DNA of 64,000 nt, taken from positions 1 to 64,000 of the forward strand of contig JALNQF010000067.1 in the NCBI GenBank assembly GCA_028456385.1. The letters are read 5' to 3'. Numbering within the stretch: the first letter of the stretch is position 1; each line of letters starts with the position of its first letter. The position numbers and the translations under genes are program-made. Positions 53,575-64,000 of the stretch are shown here, in pieces. The notes below the pieces were generated by a model. It had not been told where the DNA came from, did no database searches, and was given only the letters and a program-made list of their open reading frames with translations. The stretch comes from Ophiosphaerella korrae (Eukaryota > Ascomycota > Dothideomycetes > Pleosporales > Phaeosphaeriaceae).

Positions 53575-54228
53575 TCACGGTTCTGTCGGGATACCGCTTG
53601 CAGCCTTGGCCTCACCAAATGAATCGCGTCCTTCCGCAAAGACCTTGTCAAAGTCGTACTCGAACCACCTGATATCTGGGTTCAACCCAGCAAACTTCCA
53701 TTCTCCATCAACTTTCTTGTACCAGTGCGTGTTGAAGCTGTGGGCATGGCCCTTGACTGCCACCTTGGTCCGCGTCTCGTCTGTGTACCTCTGGTGAGGC
53801 ACTCGCAGCTGATGGTATCCCGTCATCTCATCCTCTGCCGTCTTCTCCCATCGCGTGCCACCAATGAAATGCTGCGTTTTGAGAAGTGGGTTCCCTAGTA
53901 CTGCCGGATCCGAGGCCATGGCAACGAATTCATCCGCAGGCATGGCTTCCCAGATCTTGTCCAGGAACGATCGGTAATCAATCTTCAGAGTAGGCGCGAT
54001 GCATTTGCGGAGACGCTCCCAGTCCTGCATCACGTGAGGACATGATGCATGCCTTGTGATGGTAACGAACCTTGCTATCGTAGCTATCTGCCCACTCGTA
54101 ACATGCTGCTTGGCAGCCCATGACATCTAAAGTTTTCAGCCATGTCTCTTGGTGGTTATGATGGTGATAAGACAAGTTTAGTAGATGGACTGACCGTCAA
54201 AAGTAGGTTTGAATTTCTGCTCAGTCAT
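53575..54228 (-). CDS. SCD1: Scytalone dehydratase (DHN-melanin pathway)
   Basis: Exons 54228-54195, 54126-54071 and 54024-53575 give 179 residues, close to the known enzymes. The start is [20 protein letters not shown], followed by [15 protein letters not shown] and [20 protein letters not shown]. The active-site His residues appear in [10 protein letters not shown] and in [11 protein letters not shown], whose Ser-Phe-Asn corresponds to active-site Ser and Asn. The C-terminus ends in [20 protein letters not shown] and a short tail. The enzyme dehydrates scytalone to 1,3,8-trihydroxynaphthalene and vermelone to 1,8-DHN, without cofactor, probably in the cytosol or secretory vesicles. No polyketide synthase, reductase or Cmr1-type regulator is near, so the gene stands outside a melanin cluster. 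The intron positions are supported by perfect continuity of the protein. Confidence 0.95.
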
Positions 54229-55702
54229 GATGGATATACTGCGCTGGAAATAAAATCAAGTAAGTAAGGTAGGTGTTGGGTAAGTTGGTCTTCCACTCGG
54301 TGGCGAGATATTGATTCATCCACTCCCATGGTCTTTATATCCATCGCGTTGCCTAGGAGCGCCTTCCGTGCTCCATCGGCTCCCCGCACAACGGCACCCC
54401 AGTTCCAAACAATCGGGCTAGTGTGACGAGCACCGACGGGGCCGGTACCTTTTTTCGGCACGAAAGTCTCTTATTATCGTTTTAACTTGTCCGACTTATT
54501 TCCTCGCTGGACTCTTATTTATTATTTGTCGCAGACGTGAGAAGCGGTCATGTTTCGCTGAGTCGGGAAGGGGAGGTGCAGGGACCACACGATGCGCTCC
54601 TTCCGGTGGCGACCCGCCTCATCACCATCGTCATCACTTTTATCTCGGTTTCACCATTCATCATCCAAGATTTTTTTTTGAGCGTTCAACGCCGCTTGAT
54701 ACCCAGCAATGCATATCAGCCACGTGACTTAAACTATGACTATTCTTCTTCAGCGTCAACAGCTCTAGCTCATATCTTTCTTTTCTCACTCCAATCTTTT
54801 TGTGCTGAAGGCAACATGTTGCAAGAAAACGTAGTTCATGAGTAATTTACCTGCACACTTGCACACTTATCAGTTCCAGTCTGAGCTCATTAGCGAGGAC
54901 ATCCTGGTTTTTCGCTTCGCCCGATCGTTCCAGTGGTCATTTCGTCACAACAATCCTGAACATTACAAAAATGTCGGCCTTAGCGGCAGTAGCCGAAGAC
55001 AAATATCCTCCACTTTCCAAAAGCGAATCTGGAAGGGCCTCTAGCATGGGCCTACTCACCTTGTATGCCTCAAAAGCGCAATGACAGCCGCATCCTACAG
55101 ATGATCGGCCGTTGCTCTGCAGTCGCTCACGCATACGTGTGCTGCGGCGGCTCATTTTGCCAAGCCGTGGACTGGCGAATTATACTTGCTGCTTGCGGAG
55201 GCATCCCAAAGCCCATCTGTGATCTCGCAAAAATCATCTCACCTTGGTCATCAGTTCGCGCGGCGTATCCCGACTTGACCGGAACTAACACGGGGCGGCA
55301 GTCAAAGGTTGCTGTCGGCTAGAGAGTCGACTTCAAGAATCACCTGAAATGCCTCCACACGCAGGTTTGTGCAGTTTGTAGTAAGCTCTACATATCTCAG
55401 GCGAAAATTGACTATGCCTCGCGTTGCTGCACGGCTAACAATTTTCTGAAATATATTAATCTGTCTGCTGGCGCTGCATATGCACCTGACAAGCTGTTCT
55501 TCAAACGTGGCGCAGGATTTGGTCCATTTGAGCTAGGCCGCTTGCACAGTTGCACGCTTTCTATCCATCCCATAAGACAGTGGCCTTGTCGCCTTTTTCT
55601 CGACCCCCTTCCACGCCCTTTACTGGCATCTTTCGTTTTCCCATTCTACCTTGTCTCAAATTGTTTTCGCTATTTTGTTCCAACCATTTTTGCGCGCTGA
55701 CC
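54229..55702. other. Long divergent spacer
   Basis: About 1.5 kb between scytalone dehydratase and the homeobox gene. I see no supported gene, RNA or repeat. The open frame that runs into the homeobox start from 55,550 has no ATG and is 5' leader. Confidence 0.4.
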
Positions 55703-58691
55703 ATGGCGCACCCTCGCAGCAGCCTGACTGGCAGTTGGGAAGACCTCGGACCTTCGCACGCAGCCAAGTCTTTCCTGTCAACTGCGCGCGAAGGAAACCG
55801 ACGTGGCATCTCCCCCGAAGCATGGCAAAGTCTGGAGGATGCGTTCGCAACAAACCACTACCCTTCTGCAAAAGAGATAGATCTCGCTGCCCATCAATGG
55901 AATCTGGATGTAGAGCTGGTCAACGCCTGGTTTAGCAACCGCCGCGCCACTAGTGGGGGTGTGCTATCAGACGCGGAGTCACACTGTCGCACTGAACACC
56001 CCTATCTCGCCAACACAACAAACCATCTGTGCCCACCAGGTCCAACATTCAAACAAACTCAAAGTATTATTCAATTTAATTCGAGTTGGTTTGATAATAA
56101 ATCCGAAGCCGGTACAGATTCTGGCTTTTTCAGTAACCCCCCCATTGCACAAAGTAGCTCCCAATACTTCGACTTAATCAACCAATCTATTCACCATGAT
56201 TATTCGCACCATGCCGCGACAGACCCGTTACTCGGTACGCTCTCGGAACAGTTTCCCCCAGCGCGTCCTCTCGACGTCTCCTCAACACATGAACCATGGT
56301 CTGCATATTCTATACAGCAGGTAGGGTTAACACGACTTTGATGAGCCAAACGTCGCTGAAATTGCTGCTAGCCCCATCAACAAATCAAGTTTAAGGTTTC
56401 AGACTACTTGGAACCTAATCTCAACGCTGGACCAGATGATCAATCGCAATATCAAGACACTTTCGAATATCAAGAAGAATACAAATTGAAATCTGTCTCC
56501 GAGTCCATTGATCGTCTCACCGTATCGTCGGAAGTAATAGGCTCAACGAAGTCGTTTACTAAACATACAAGCACAGTAACCTTGACAGGCGATGTCACAA
56601 GATGCCCTCATTGTGCCGCACAGTTTCGTGGTCGCTACGGACGTGGTAATTGCTCCAGGCATATTCGCCAGCATCATCCTACGAGTATATCGCCGCAGAA
56701 CCCGAGCTGCATTTGCCGTCACTGCGGCAAAAGCTTCAACCGTCAAGATGCTAGACGAAAGCATGAATGGAAGAAGCATCGAATTGAGGATACCAGACCA
56801 CGTCCGCGTCGACAAGTAGCAACACAGGAGCCCGAGCCTTCTCATACGGATACTCGCGACACGCAAAGCGACCAATCAACATTAACGTACGCTCCTACAC
56901 TGATTGAAGAGGTCACGTGCGACGTGCAATATAGGCAGCCAACTACACCGCAGGAAGCCTACAACGCGTTTTCTGATGCTAGAGCACAACTCGATGATGG
57001 CTTATTTGGGTTGTATTGCCGTATGTTTTTAGTTCGGTGTGGGCGAATTGTTGAAGACTTGCGGAACGATAAGTCAGTGTTATCACAACATTACAACAAA
57101 TTTGAAACTAATTCGAGATAGATCACATCTCCACTATATATTTGCCGAGGTCTTACAAGATCTATTCGTTCAAATACTTCCCGAGCAGCATATAATCTCG
57201 AACTCCATTGGCGACCGAGGACTTCTCATCGACACAGAAAACAACGTTGACCCGGACCATAATCGAGATAGTGGTGTTTCTAAGAGACAAGGGAAAGCAC
57301 CAATTAAGAGACATGCCTCTGTAGCGTCATCCTTTAGCCCCTATGCGGGTCGTACTTCCAAGAAGTCTGTTGCTAACCCCGTACTTGCAACCCTTGAGCC
57401 GTCTAAAAAGCCAAAACCGAAGGAGCTCGATTGCCCAGTTCATAAATACCACCTTGAGAAAGGCATGATCTCTCCATGTAATGGTTGCGGGAAACCGTAC
57501 ATGAATGGCGTTCGACAACACCTACTTCCGAGCTACTCGCAGCAACACCAGGGTATCATTGCATTCATTCAACGCTGTGGTACATGCACTGAACACATTA
57601 TTGACGAGGAAGTATGGCAATCTGGAGGTCATCAAGCCGGCACGTGTCAGAGTAGAAGCCAGCCACAGGGCAACAGCCTTATATGCTGGGCTCGCCTGTA
57701 TCTCCAAATATATCCGATGGAGGTTAAGGTACCTAATCCCTGTAAGCACTCATTGAAACTTTATCATTATGGGCATTTCGTTAACCAGGATTATATAGAC
57801 CGTAACCAAGGGGGTTATATCCCAGACCACATTGTTGCATCAATCCGGAATAACAATCAATTGCTATCTAACGCTACAACACTTTCTCTGGAAAATAGTC
57901 AACAAGCGGACCAAAGGGAAATACAAGCTATCAATCTCGATCACCTTCAGTGGTCAGGAACCGGCTTGGAGCGAGAGGCCGCACTTAACACACTCATCTC
58001 ATATACCACAACGTTTTTGGCTCGAATCTTAGCCGATCAATACACTGCGACGCATGGAGAACATCCACCCACAGAGGATGTCCAAGCCGAGTACGTCAGA
58101 CAGCTTGAAAGACTCCGGCAAGATCCCCTGAACCAACTGCAAGCACAGCAGCACGCCGAACAGCACACCATGCACCAAGCTCCACTCCAGGGACTAGCGT
58201 TGGATCAGGCACAAGGCCCCAGTACCGGCAGCGCTGACTTCACACTGCCAAACTTCGGAATGGACGCAGCCGTCGGTATGACCCATATTCCCTCGGACAT
58301 GGGCACCCAACCAAGCAGTCAAGACTACTACCAAGGCGACATTCCATTCAGCCTCCCCTCCTTCGTCGGATCCTCGCGAACCAGCTATGACTTCGGCAAA
58401 TCCCCGTTCATGGACCAATCGCAAACCACAGCAACACAATTCCACTCCCCACTCGACTACCCCCCCTCCCCACACACCAACCTCCCACCCTATGACCCCC
58501 TCCTCGACATGCCAGAGAGTTCACACACGCCCCAAATCGTCGTCGACCAGTACGTCAACCCCCAAATAATGTCCAACGACCTCGACTACGACCACATGAT
58601 GGAACTTTCCCACTCGGACTTGTACTACTCCGCGCCCCTCTACACACAGTTCGACATCAACACCGAAACCGTGCTCTCAGACCTCGATTGA
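55703..58691 (+). CDS. Homeobox plus C2H2 zinc-finger transcription factor
   Basis: Exons 55703-56320, 56372-57072 and 57122-58691 (introns of 51 and 49 nt) give 962 residues. A divergent homeodomain lies at about residues 33-82: GISPEAWQSLEDAFATNHYP ... VELVNAWFSNRRA, with the helix-3 WFxNRR motif. Two zinc fingers follow near residues 284-345: CPHCAAQFRGRYGRGNCSRH and CRHCGKSFNRQDARRKHEWK, the latter a good C2H2 (C-x2-C-x12-H-x4-H when completed). A third Cys/His group (SPCNGCGKPYMNGVRQH) is further down and could be another finger. The C-terminal third is Gln/Pro/Asp/Ser-rich, like an activation domain. Fungal homeodomain-C2H2 fusions are few; the target genes and process are unknown. The start is the first ATG with a CCATGG context. 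Confidence 0.85.
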
Positions 58692-59374
58692 GCCTTCTTC
58701 ACCTCTTCTTTCTTCCGTCTTACTTGTATCTAAGCAGCCCGTGCTGCTGATGCAAGGGCCGAATCCTCGCCTTCGGCACGGATATATGCAGCGCTGCTAC
58801 GCGTTCAATCCCGGCGTACATCCCGTGCTCTACAATCCGCGCGCTTCCCTTCTCTATTTCATCCTCCCGCACGTTTTCTTATTTCCCTTCGTTTCTTTTG
58901 AAAAGCATGCTACGCGTTGTCAGCGTGCATTGGACGTCGGCGAGGCGGACTGAGCGCATTTGCATGCGGAATGGATGTTAGCGTTGCTTTCGTATGCGTT
59001 TTTTTTGTATGCATGTTTTTGGGTTTTTGGTATACGACTTTTGGTATACGATTTTTGGGATGGGTGGCATACGTTACGATACCCTATGTGAGAGTTATAT
59101 GATACCCTATACGTTTTGGCTTGTACGATAGATATTTGGCTTGGGTTTGCCACCATGGGATGAGATAGAGGTATGAGGTATGGTTTGCTTCTCAGATGTA
59201 TATTTGGGTTGGCTAGTGGGCGTGATTGCGTCATGGCAACACGCTGTTTTTGGTGCAGGAATAGTCAATGGAGAGAAGATCAAATCACAAATAAGCATGC
59301 ATGCCCCATACCCTAACCTAAACGTCCACCTCATTCCATATATCCTACATACCCAACCAGCGCCTGTCTCCACG
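58692..59374. other. Convergent 3' spacer with short repeats
   Basis: About 680 bases. TTTTGGTATACGA repeats near 59,030-59,055 and GATACCCTAT repeats near 59,077-59,112 are visible. No gene recognised. Confidence 0.45.
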
Positions 59375-62166
59375 CTAATATACGAAATACGCCTGTGTCA
59401 ACGGCAAGCTCTCCGCCGGCTCGGCAGTACACACCATCCCGTCAGCCTCCACGGTATACCGCTCAGGATCAACCCGCATCTTAGGCCTCACGTCGTTAAA
59501 CTTCATGTCCTTCTTTCCGATATTTCTGCAATTCTTGACTGCTTCGACGCGCTTGCGCAGGCCATACGAGGCAACGGTGCCAGAGGAAATGGAGGCTTGA
59601 GACACAAACGTGATACTGGATGACGGGACGAAAGGAGCGAACATGGGGCGCATGATGATGGGTTCGACGGTGGGGATGGAGGCATTGGGGTCGCCCTGGG
59701 CGTGTTAGTAATGTAGTCTAGTAGAAGGGAGGTAGTGAACGCACCATTTGTGCATACGAGCAGAAGCCGCTTTTCACGACAAGAGAGGGCTTGACGCCGA
59801 AGTTTGCGGGCTTCCAGATGACGAGGTCGGCGATCTTGCCGACTTCGATGCTTCCGATTAGATGGCCCATGCCCTGTGCGATGGCAGGGTTAACGGTGTA
59901 TTTGCTGATATATCTCTTCACGCGGAAATTGTCAGCGTCTGTACCTTCGTCTTCTTTGAGTGTGCCGCGTTGGGTCTTGTTCTTATGAGCGGTGTTCCAT
60001 GTTCGTAGGATGACCTCACCGCATCTGCCCATGGCTTGCGAGTCCGACGACATCATGGATATGGCACCTAGATCGTGTAGTACATCTTCAGCGGCGATGG
60101 TTTCGGCACGAATACGTGACTCAGCGAAAGCTACATCCTCGGGGATATTGCGAGATAAATGATGGCACACCATCAACATGTCCAGGTGTTCGTCCAACGT
60201 GTTACGAGTATACGGTCGAGTTGGATTTGTTGATGATGGTAGCACATTTTCATGCTCAACAACGCTGATGATGTCCGGAGCATGGCCTCCGCCTGCTCCT
60301 TCCGTATGATAGGTATGAATGGTTCTGTTCTTGAAAGCGCCAATTGTCTGTTCGACAAAACCAGATTCATTGAGCGTGTCGGTATGGATCAGTGTCTGAA
60401 TATCGTACTCATCACAGACAGTAAGACAGGCGTCGATAGCTGCTGGTGTAGTTCCCCAATCTTCGTGCAATTTTAGACCGCAGACACCAGCTTCTGCTTG
60501 TTGTTGTAGAGGAAGTAAATCGGCATCATTTCCCTTGCCAGTGATACCATAGTTCAATGGTAATTCGTCAATCGCTTGCAACATCTGTCTGATGTGTGTC
60601 TTTCCGGGTGTGCAAGTTGTTGCATTTGTGCCCGTACTAAAATAATTAGAATGAGATCATGTCTCTCGAATATATTAGCGGCGTACCTTGGTCCGGTTCC
60701 ACCACCCAACATAGTAGTTATACCAGACGCAATAGCCTCCTGCGCTTGTTGGGGGCAAATGAAGTGTATATGTGTATCGAACCCACCAGCTGTGACGATA
60801 CGATGCTCGCCGGCAATGACATCTGTGCATGACCCTACCACCAAATTCGGATCAACACCATCCATAACGTCTGGGTTGCCTGCTTTCCCAATGCCAACAA
60901 TCATACCGTCCTTAATGCCAATATCTGCCTTGAAAATGCCAGTCCAATCGACGATAAGAGCGTTCGTGATGACAGTGTCTAGACACTCAGTATCTGAGCG
61001 TCCTCCTGCCTGTCCCATTCCCTCTCGTAGTGTTTTACCGCCGCCAAAAGCGCATTCATCACCATATGTTGTCATATCTTTTTCCACCTTGATCCAGAGA
61101 TCAGTAGCGCCTAATCGAACGAGGTCGCCTGTGGTGGGACCAAACATGTTAATATAAGCCTGTCGCTCCATAGAACAGATGTCTATGTGTGCAGCATCGC
61201 CAAGTGGCTCTGGCTCATGGAGGAAGCCTCCAGCCTTTAGCTTTTCTACAATTCCATCCACGATAGATGTGTCCTCGATGAAGCCAGTTGCGATATTATT
61301 GCCGCCCTTGATTATCTTGTTCCCACCAATCTGTACCAGCGTCACCGTTTTGGTGTCGCCCGGCTCAAAGCGGACTGAGGTACCAGCAGGTATGTCGAGC
61401 CGGTAGCCATGTGCTCGAATGCGATCGAACTTCAATTGCGGATTCGTCTCGATGAAATGGTAGTGGGATCCAACCTGTACGCTAATGAGATGGATGTATA
61501 GTGAGGACAAGCAAAGATGAATACCTGAATTGGACGGTCTCCCGTGCTTTCTACCCTCAATTTGATCCTCTTCCGCCTTTCGTTAAGCTTGATAGTGCCT
61601 ACCTCTTCCTTCACAGCGACAATGGCACCCGGCTGCTTCGGATGGTCGTAAACAGTAGCTTCAGGAAGTGGAAACATATCGATTGAAGGGATGGGCAGGA
61701 AGGAGCCATAGAGGGCCTTTGCCAGATCGCCGTCATCGGTTGAGATAGGGTGGTGGACGGTAACAAGATAAGTGCCTGTGGGAAAGGTGCCTTCGACCAT
61801 CAACTCCGCGAGCGATGCGACTACCGAGGGCTGCACGTGGCGGCGACCAAGCATGGTGGTGCCAATGGACATGAGGTCCGCGACCGTGTGGTTCCCATCA
61901 CGAATGAGCTGTATGCGTTCAGGCTGCCGAAACCAATGGGTGTGTTGTTGTCAGGAGGTGTACTTCTTGGAGGTTGTTTGCAATAAGCGCCGTCGCTTCA
62001 GAATGGTTCAGTTTCACCCCTCGAGCAAGGCGGCGCTGTGCCAGGAGGCCAAGCTGAGAGATGACGAGCTTGTCGAGCTGTGGAGGGTCAGCAAGGAACC
62101 TGGCGCATCGCGTCACACACGTGATGAATGGCACTCGCTCACCTCCTTTGGACACAGCTGCATCAT
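59375..62166 (-). CDS. URE1: Urease (single-chain fungal type)
   Basis: Exons 62166-62143, 62077-61964, 61923-61525, 61474-60687, 60636-59745 and 59695-59375 give 845 residues, matching plant/fungal ureases with fused gamma, beta and alpha parts. Gamma: [20 protein letters not shown] and [12 protein letters not shown]. Beta: [14 protein letters not shown]. Alpha: [16 protein letters not shown], the Ni ligands in GGFDTHIHF, carbamylated Lys in GLKLHEDWG, His in [15 protein letters not shown], the flap His in MVCHHLSRN, and the Ni-ligand Asp in [10 protein letters not shown]. The C-terminus ends [12 protein letters not shown], close to the usual ...YFLF-type end. It hydrolyses urea to ammonia and CO2 and needs Ni and UreD/F/G chaperones, which are not in this window. 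Exon 1 encodes only 8 residues, and intron 2 is a short 40 nt; these two are the least sure splices. Confidence 0.95.
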
Positions 62167-62499
62167 GTCAATCGTTACTGGTGTGAGTATGATGCGCCAA
62201 ACACGACAAGATTTGGTACCATTGTCTGCTTACTTGTGTGTAGTATTGACTTATAAGCTCCCTTCAGCCTTCCCCTCTTTTGGTGTATGCGGGGCTGGTG
62301 CGATAAGGCGCTGTGCTGATAAGGGACGGGACGGGTACTATATCACACGCATCCTTAGGTAGCCATGGAGGGACGGCCGCCTGATCATTCACAGCAAGGC
62401 TTACCTTGCCTTCTTTATTCTAGAAACATGTATATGCTGCATCCATTCCCGGTTGCTTCACCGTGTTATACTTATCACTGACCCCATCGCCACTTTGCA
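62167..62499. promoter_or_regulatory. Divergent promoter, urease / unknown gene
   Basis: 333 bp between two start codons facing away from each other. No specific element was identified. Confidence 0.45.
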
Positions 62500-63957
62500 A
62501 TGAGCGCGTGGCTGCACCGACTGAGAGGACATGGAGGTGTAGAGCCACCACAACGACAGACAGCAGCTCTACACCACGTGCCAAGGCGAAGACATTCACA
62601 TGCCCAACCCAAAGATATAAACTTCCCCAAAAAGAGGCTCCAGATCCACCAAAAGTGTTTATACGAACGAACGTTGCCTGGGAAAGCTTTCATCTCTGCC
62701 CACGTCAACCGACTACAGCATGGCTTCTATGAATCCAACTCACTTCATGAGGACGACCTTGAAAATATATACTTCGTTTCCGTACACTTTGTTTTCCATC
62801 CACACGACCCAGGCTCACATCGCTTCAAGAGTGCCACGATCCAAGTCTGCGTCCACGGCGATGGCGGTTCTTCAGCGCCACCCAAGCCCCATTGGCAGCA
62901 ACCTCCCATATCGCATCCTCGTATCCTAAAGCATGCTCCCAAACTGATTTTTGGCGCCGTTTCTCCCGAGAATCTTCAGTGGAACTTTAGTCTTTCTAGC
63001 TCGTTGGGTGTATCGCAAGCACCAGTGTCGGCTACTCTAAATCCAACTGGTGGCATGAATGGGTCCTACAAAGTCTTTCATATGATGAGCATCCAAGGTT
63101 CCATTCGAACAAGACTTAGTCCATTGGGGCCAGAATTTGATGTTGAAGATGGTATGGCTGTTTGGACGCTTGAAGAGAACGTACTGCAGCGATCAGGTTT
63201 GCCTCGAGAGTTTGATTTTGTCTTACTCGTTCAAAAGCCGGACGATTTGAAAAACGTCTACTTGACAGTAGATGTTGATGCCGAAGTTGAGTCCTGGTTC
63301 GGAACATATCCAAAATTTTACACAAATATGGCAAAGTATCAGCCAACTCAAGATTTGATTATCGATTTCAATACAGATATTGGGCAGCGGTTTCTTCCAA
63401 GTCACCCCGGGAGAGGATTCAATTTTGCAACCCTACCGCACCCGTTGGACGAATATGTCATGATGCCTGGCACGGTGTACCCGACTAATGATACAAACGG
63501 AGAAGATGACGACGTCAGCGAGAGACCTATCAGGTGGAGAATCATTGATGACAGCAAAACCACCGAACCATCTCCTACTAAACCTTCACTCACAGGTCCG
63601 ATTGCCTATCAACCTTTGACACCTCCACCGAGAAGCAGTCGGAGACCAGTGCAAAACCAAAGGCATCCTTCTGGCAACGAAAGGCATAGTTGGGCACCAG
63701 AAAACCTTAACGTCCATGTCTTACTTGAACATCAGTATCCACGCCAACCGTCTGACCCCTTCTATTATTCGCAGTCGCCTTTGAGTAACCAGGAGCCCTC
63801 ACGGTACCCTTCTATTCGGCGTCGCAAATCCAGAACTGGCTTGAAAGAGTATGGCGCAAAGCAGGCTTTGCAGGGTCTGGCCCATGACACATTACAGGAA
63901 GAAGATGTAAGGATGGCCAGCAGAAGGCGATCGAGTGAGCAGGCTTCAGTCATATAG
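62500..63957 (+). CDS. Unrecognised 485-residue protein
   Basis: A single long exon beginning MSAWLHRLRGHGG. I do not recognise a family. Residues about 40-360 look globular with several beta-strand-like stretches (NIYFVSVHFVFHP, SATIQVCVHG, FDFVLLVQKP, VYLTVDVDAEVESWFGTYP). Residues about 365-485 are Pro/Ser/Arg-rich and probably disordered, ending RRSSEQASVI with basic patches (RRRKSR). There is no signal peptide or clear transmembrane segment. The length of the clean frame and the globular composition support a real gene. The divergent arrangement with urease need not mean a shared function. Confidence 0.7.
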   Translation: MSAWLHRLRGHGGVEPPQRQTAALHHVPRRRHSHAQPKDINFPKKRLQIHQKCLYERTLPGKAFISAHVNRLQHGFYESNSLHEDDLENIYFVSVHFVFHPHDPGSHRFKSATIQVCVHGDGGSSAPPKPHWQQPPISHPRILKHAPKLIFGAVSPENLQWNFSLSSSLGVSQAPVSATLNPTGGMNGSYKVFHMMSIQGSIRTRLSPLGPEFDVEDGMAVWTLEENVLQRSGLPREFDFVLLVQKPDDLKNVYLTVDVDAEVESWFGTYPKFYTNMAKYQPTQDLIIDFNTDIGQRFLPSHPGRGFNFATLPHPLDEYVMMPGTVYPTNDTNGEDDDVSERPIRWRIIDDSKTTEPSPTKPSLTGPIAYQPLTPPPRSSRRPVQNQRHPSGNERHSWAPENLNVHVLLEHQYPRQPSDPFYYSQSPLSNQEPSRYPSIRRRKSRTGLKEYGAKQALQGLAHDTLQEEDVRMASRRRSSEQASVI

Positions 63958-64000
63958 TTGGCTTTCGAGCGATGGAAGTTTGCGTATATGTAGTTTGTAA

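Noticed and set aside
59000..59115. GATACCCTA and TTTTGGTATACG repeats as interstitial telomere
   Set aside because: The motif is not TTAGGG/CCCTAA in tandem, and only two or three copies are present.

Overview
The window is nuclear DNA of a filamentous ascomycete, most likely a member of the Dothideomycetes (Pleosporales-like). The reasons are 45-70 nt spliceosomal introns with GTRNGT donors, AT-rich islands in which almost every CpA/TpG has become TpA (the mark of repeat-induced point mutation, RIP), a TEA/ATTS regulator of AbaA type, a melanin-pathway scytalone dehydratase, and orthologues of MRD1, NAM8, LC8 and urease. The species assignment is inference. All splice models were made by hand from sequence.

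Left arm (1-7.7 kb). A RIP-mutated pogo/Fot1-like transposase remnant lies at the edge. It is followed by a cytochrome P450 (-), a bZIP-type regulator (+) and an FAD-dependent monooxygenase (-). Two oxidative tailoring enzymes plus a regulator look like an orphan piece of a secondary-metabolism cluster; no backbone synthase is present here.

RIP island (7.66-16.76 kb). A 2.07-kb pogo-like DNA transposon (43-bp terminal inverted repeats, TA target duplication) has had its transposase gene split by a 7,021-bp Ty3/gypsy retrotransposon (425-bp LTRs, 5-bp target duplication TACTT, minus orientation). Both are saturated with stop codons.

Catabolic region (17.4-31.9 kb). Intact genes come first: a cytochrome b5-flavocytochrome 2-hydroxyacid dehydrogenase, an intracellular BNR/sialidase-fold protein, and a sugar/quinate-type MFS transporter divergent from it. 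They are followed by five genes that are all damaged: an aldo-keto reductase with an in-frame stop, a Zn2Cys6 regulator with a frameshift, an NAD-dependent D-erythronate-dehydrogenase-like gene with two frameshifts, a second aldo-keto reductase with many lesions, and a DapA-family aldolase gene. The aldolase gene carries a 193-bp solo-LTR-like insertion that re-creates the 3' splice site and has also lost an internal coding block. I read this as a sugar-acid catabolic cluster in decay, with sequencing error as the main alternative for the single-base frameshifts.

Housekeeping right arm (32-64 kb). In order: an Nit2-type amidase, an HMG-box protein, a protein with four dsRNA-binding-like repeats, an AbaA-type regulator, MRD1 (six inferred exons including a 51-nt one), dynein light chain LC8 (seven tiny exons), a UPF0768-like zinc ribbon, a fungal protein of unknown function, a NAM8-like three-RRM protein with a long last intron, scytalone dehydratase, a homeobox plus C2H2 regulator, urease (six exons), and an unrecognised 485-residue protein. 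I saw no tRNA, rRNA or CRISPR array.
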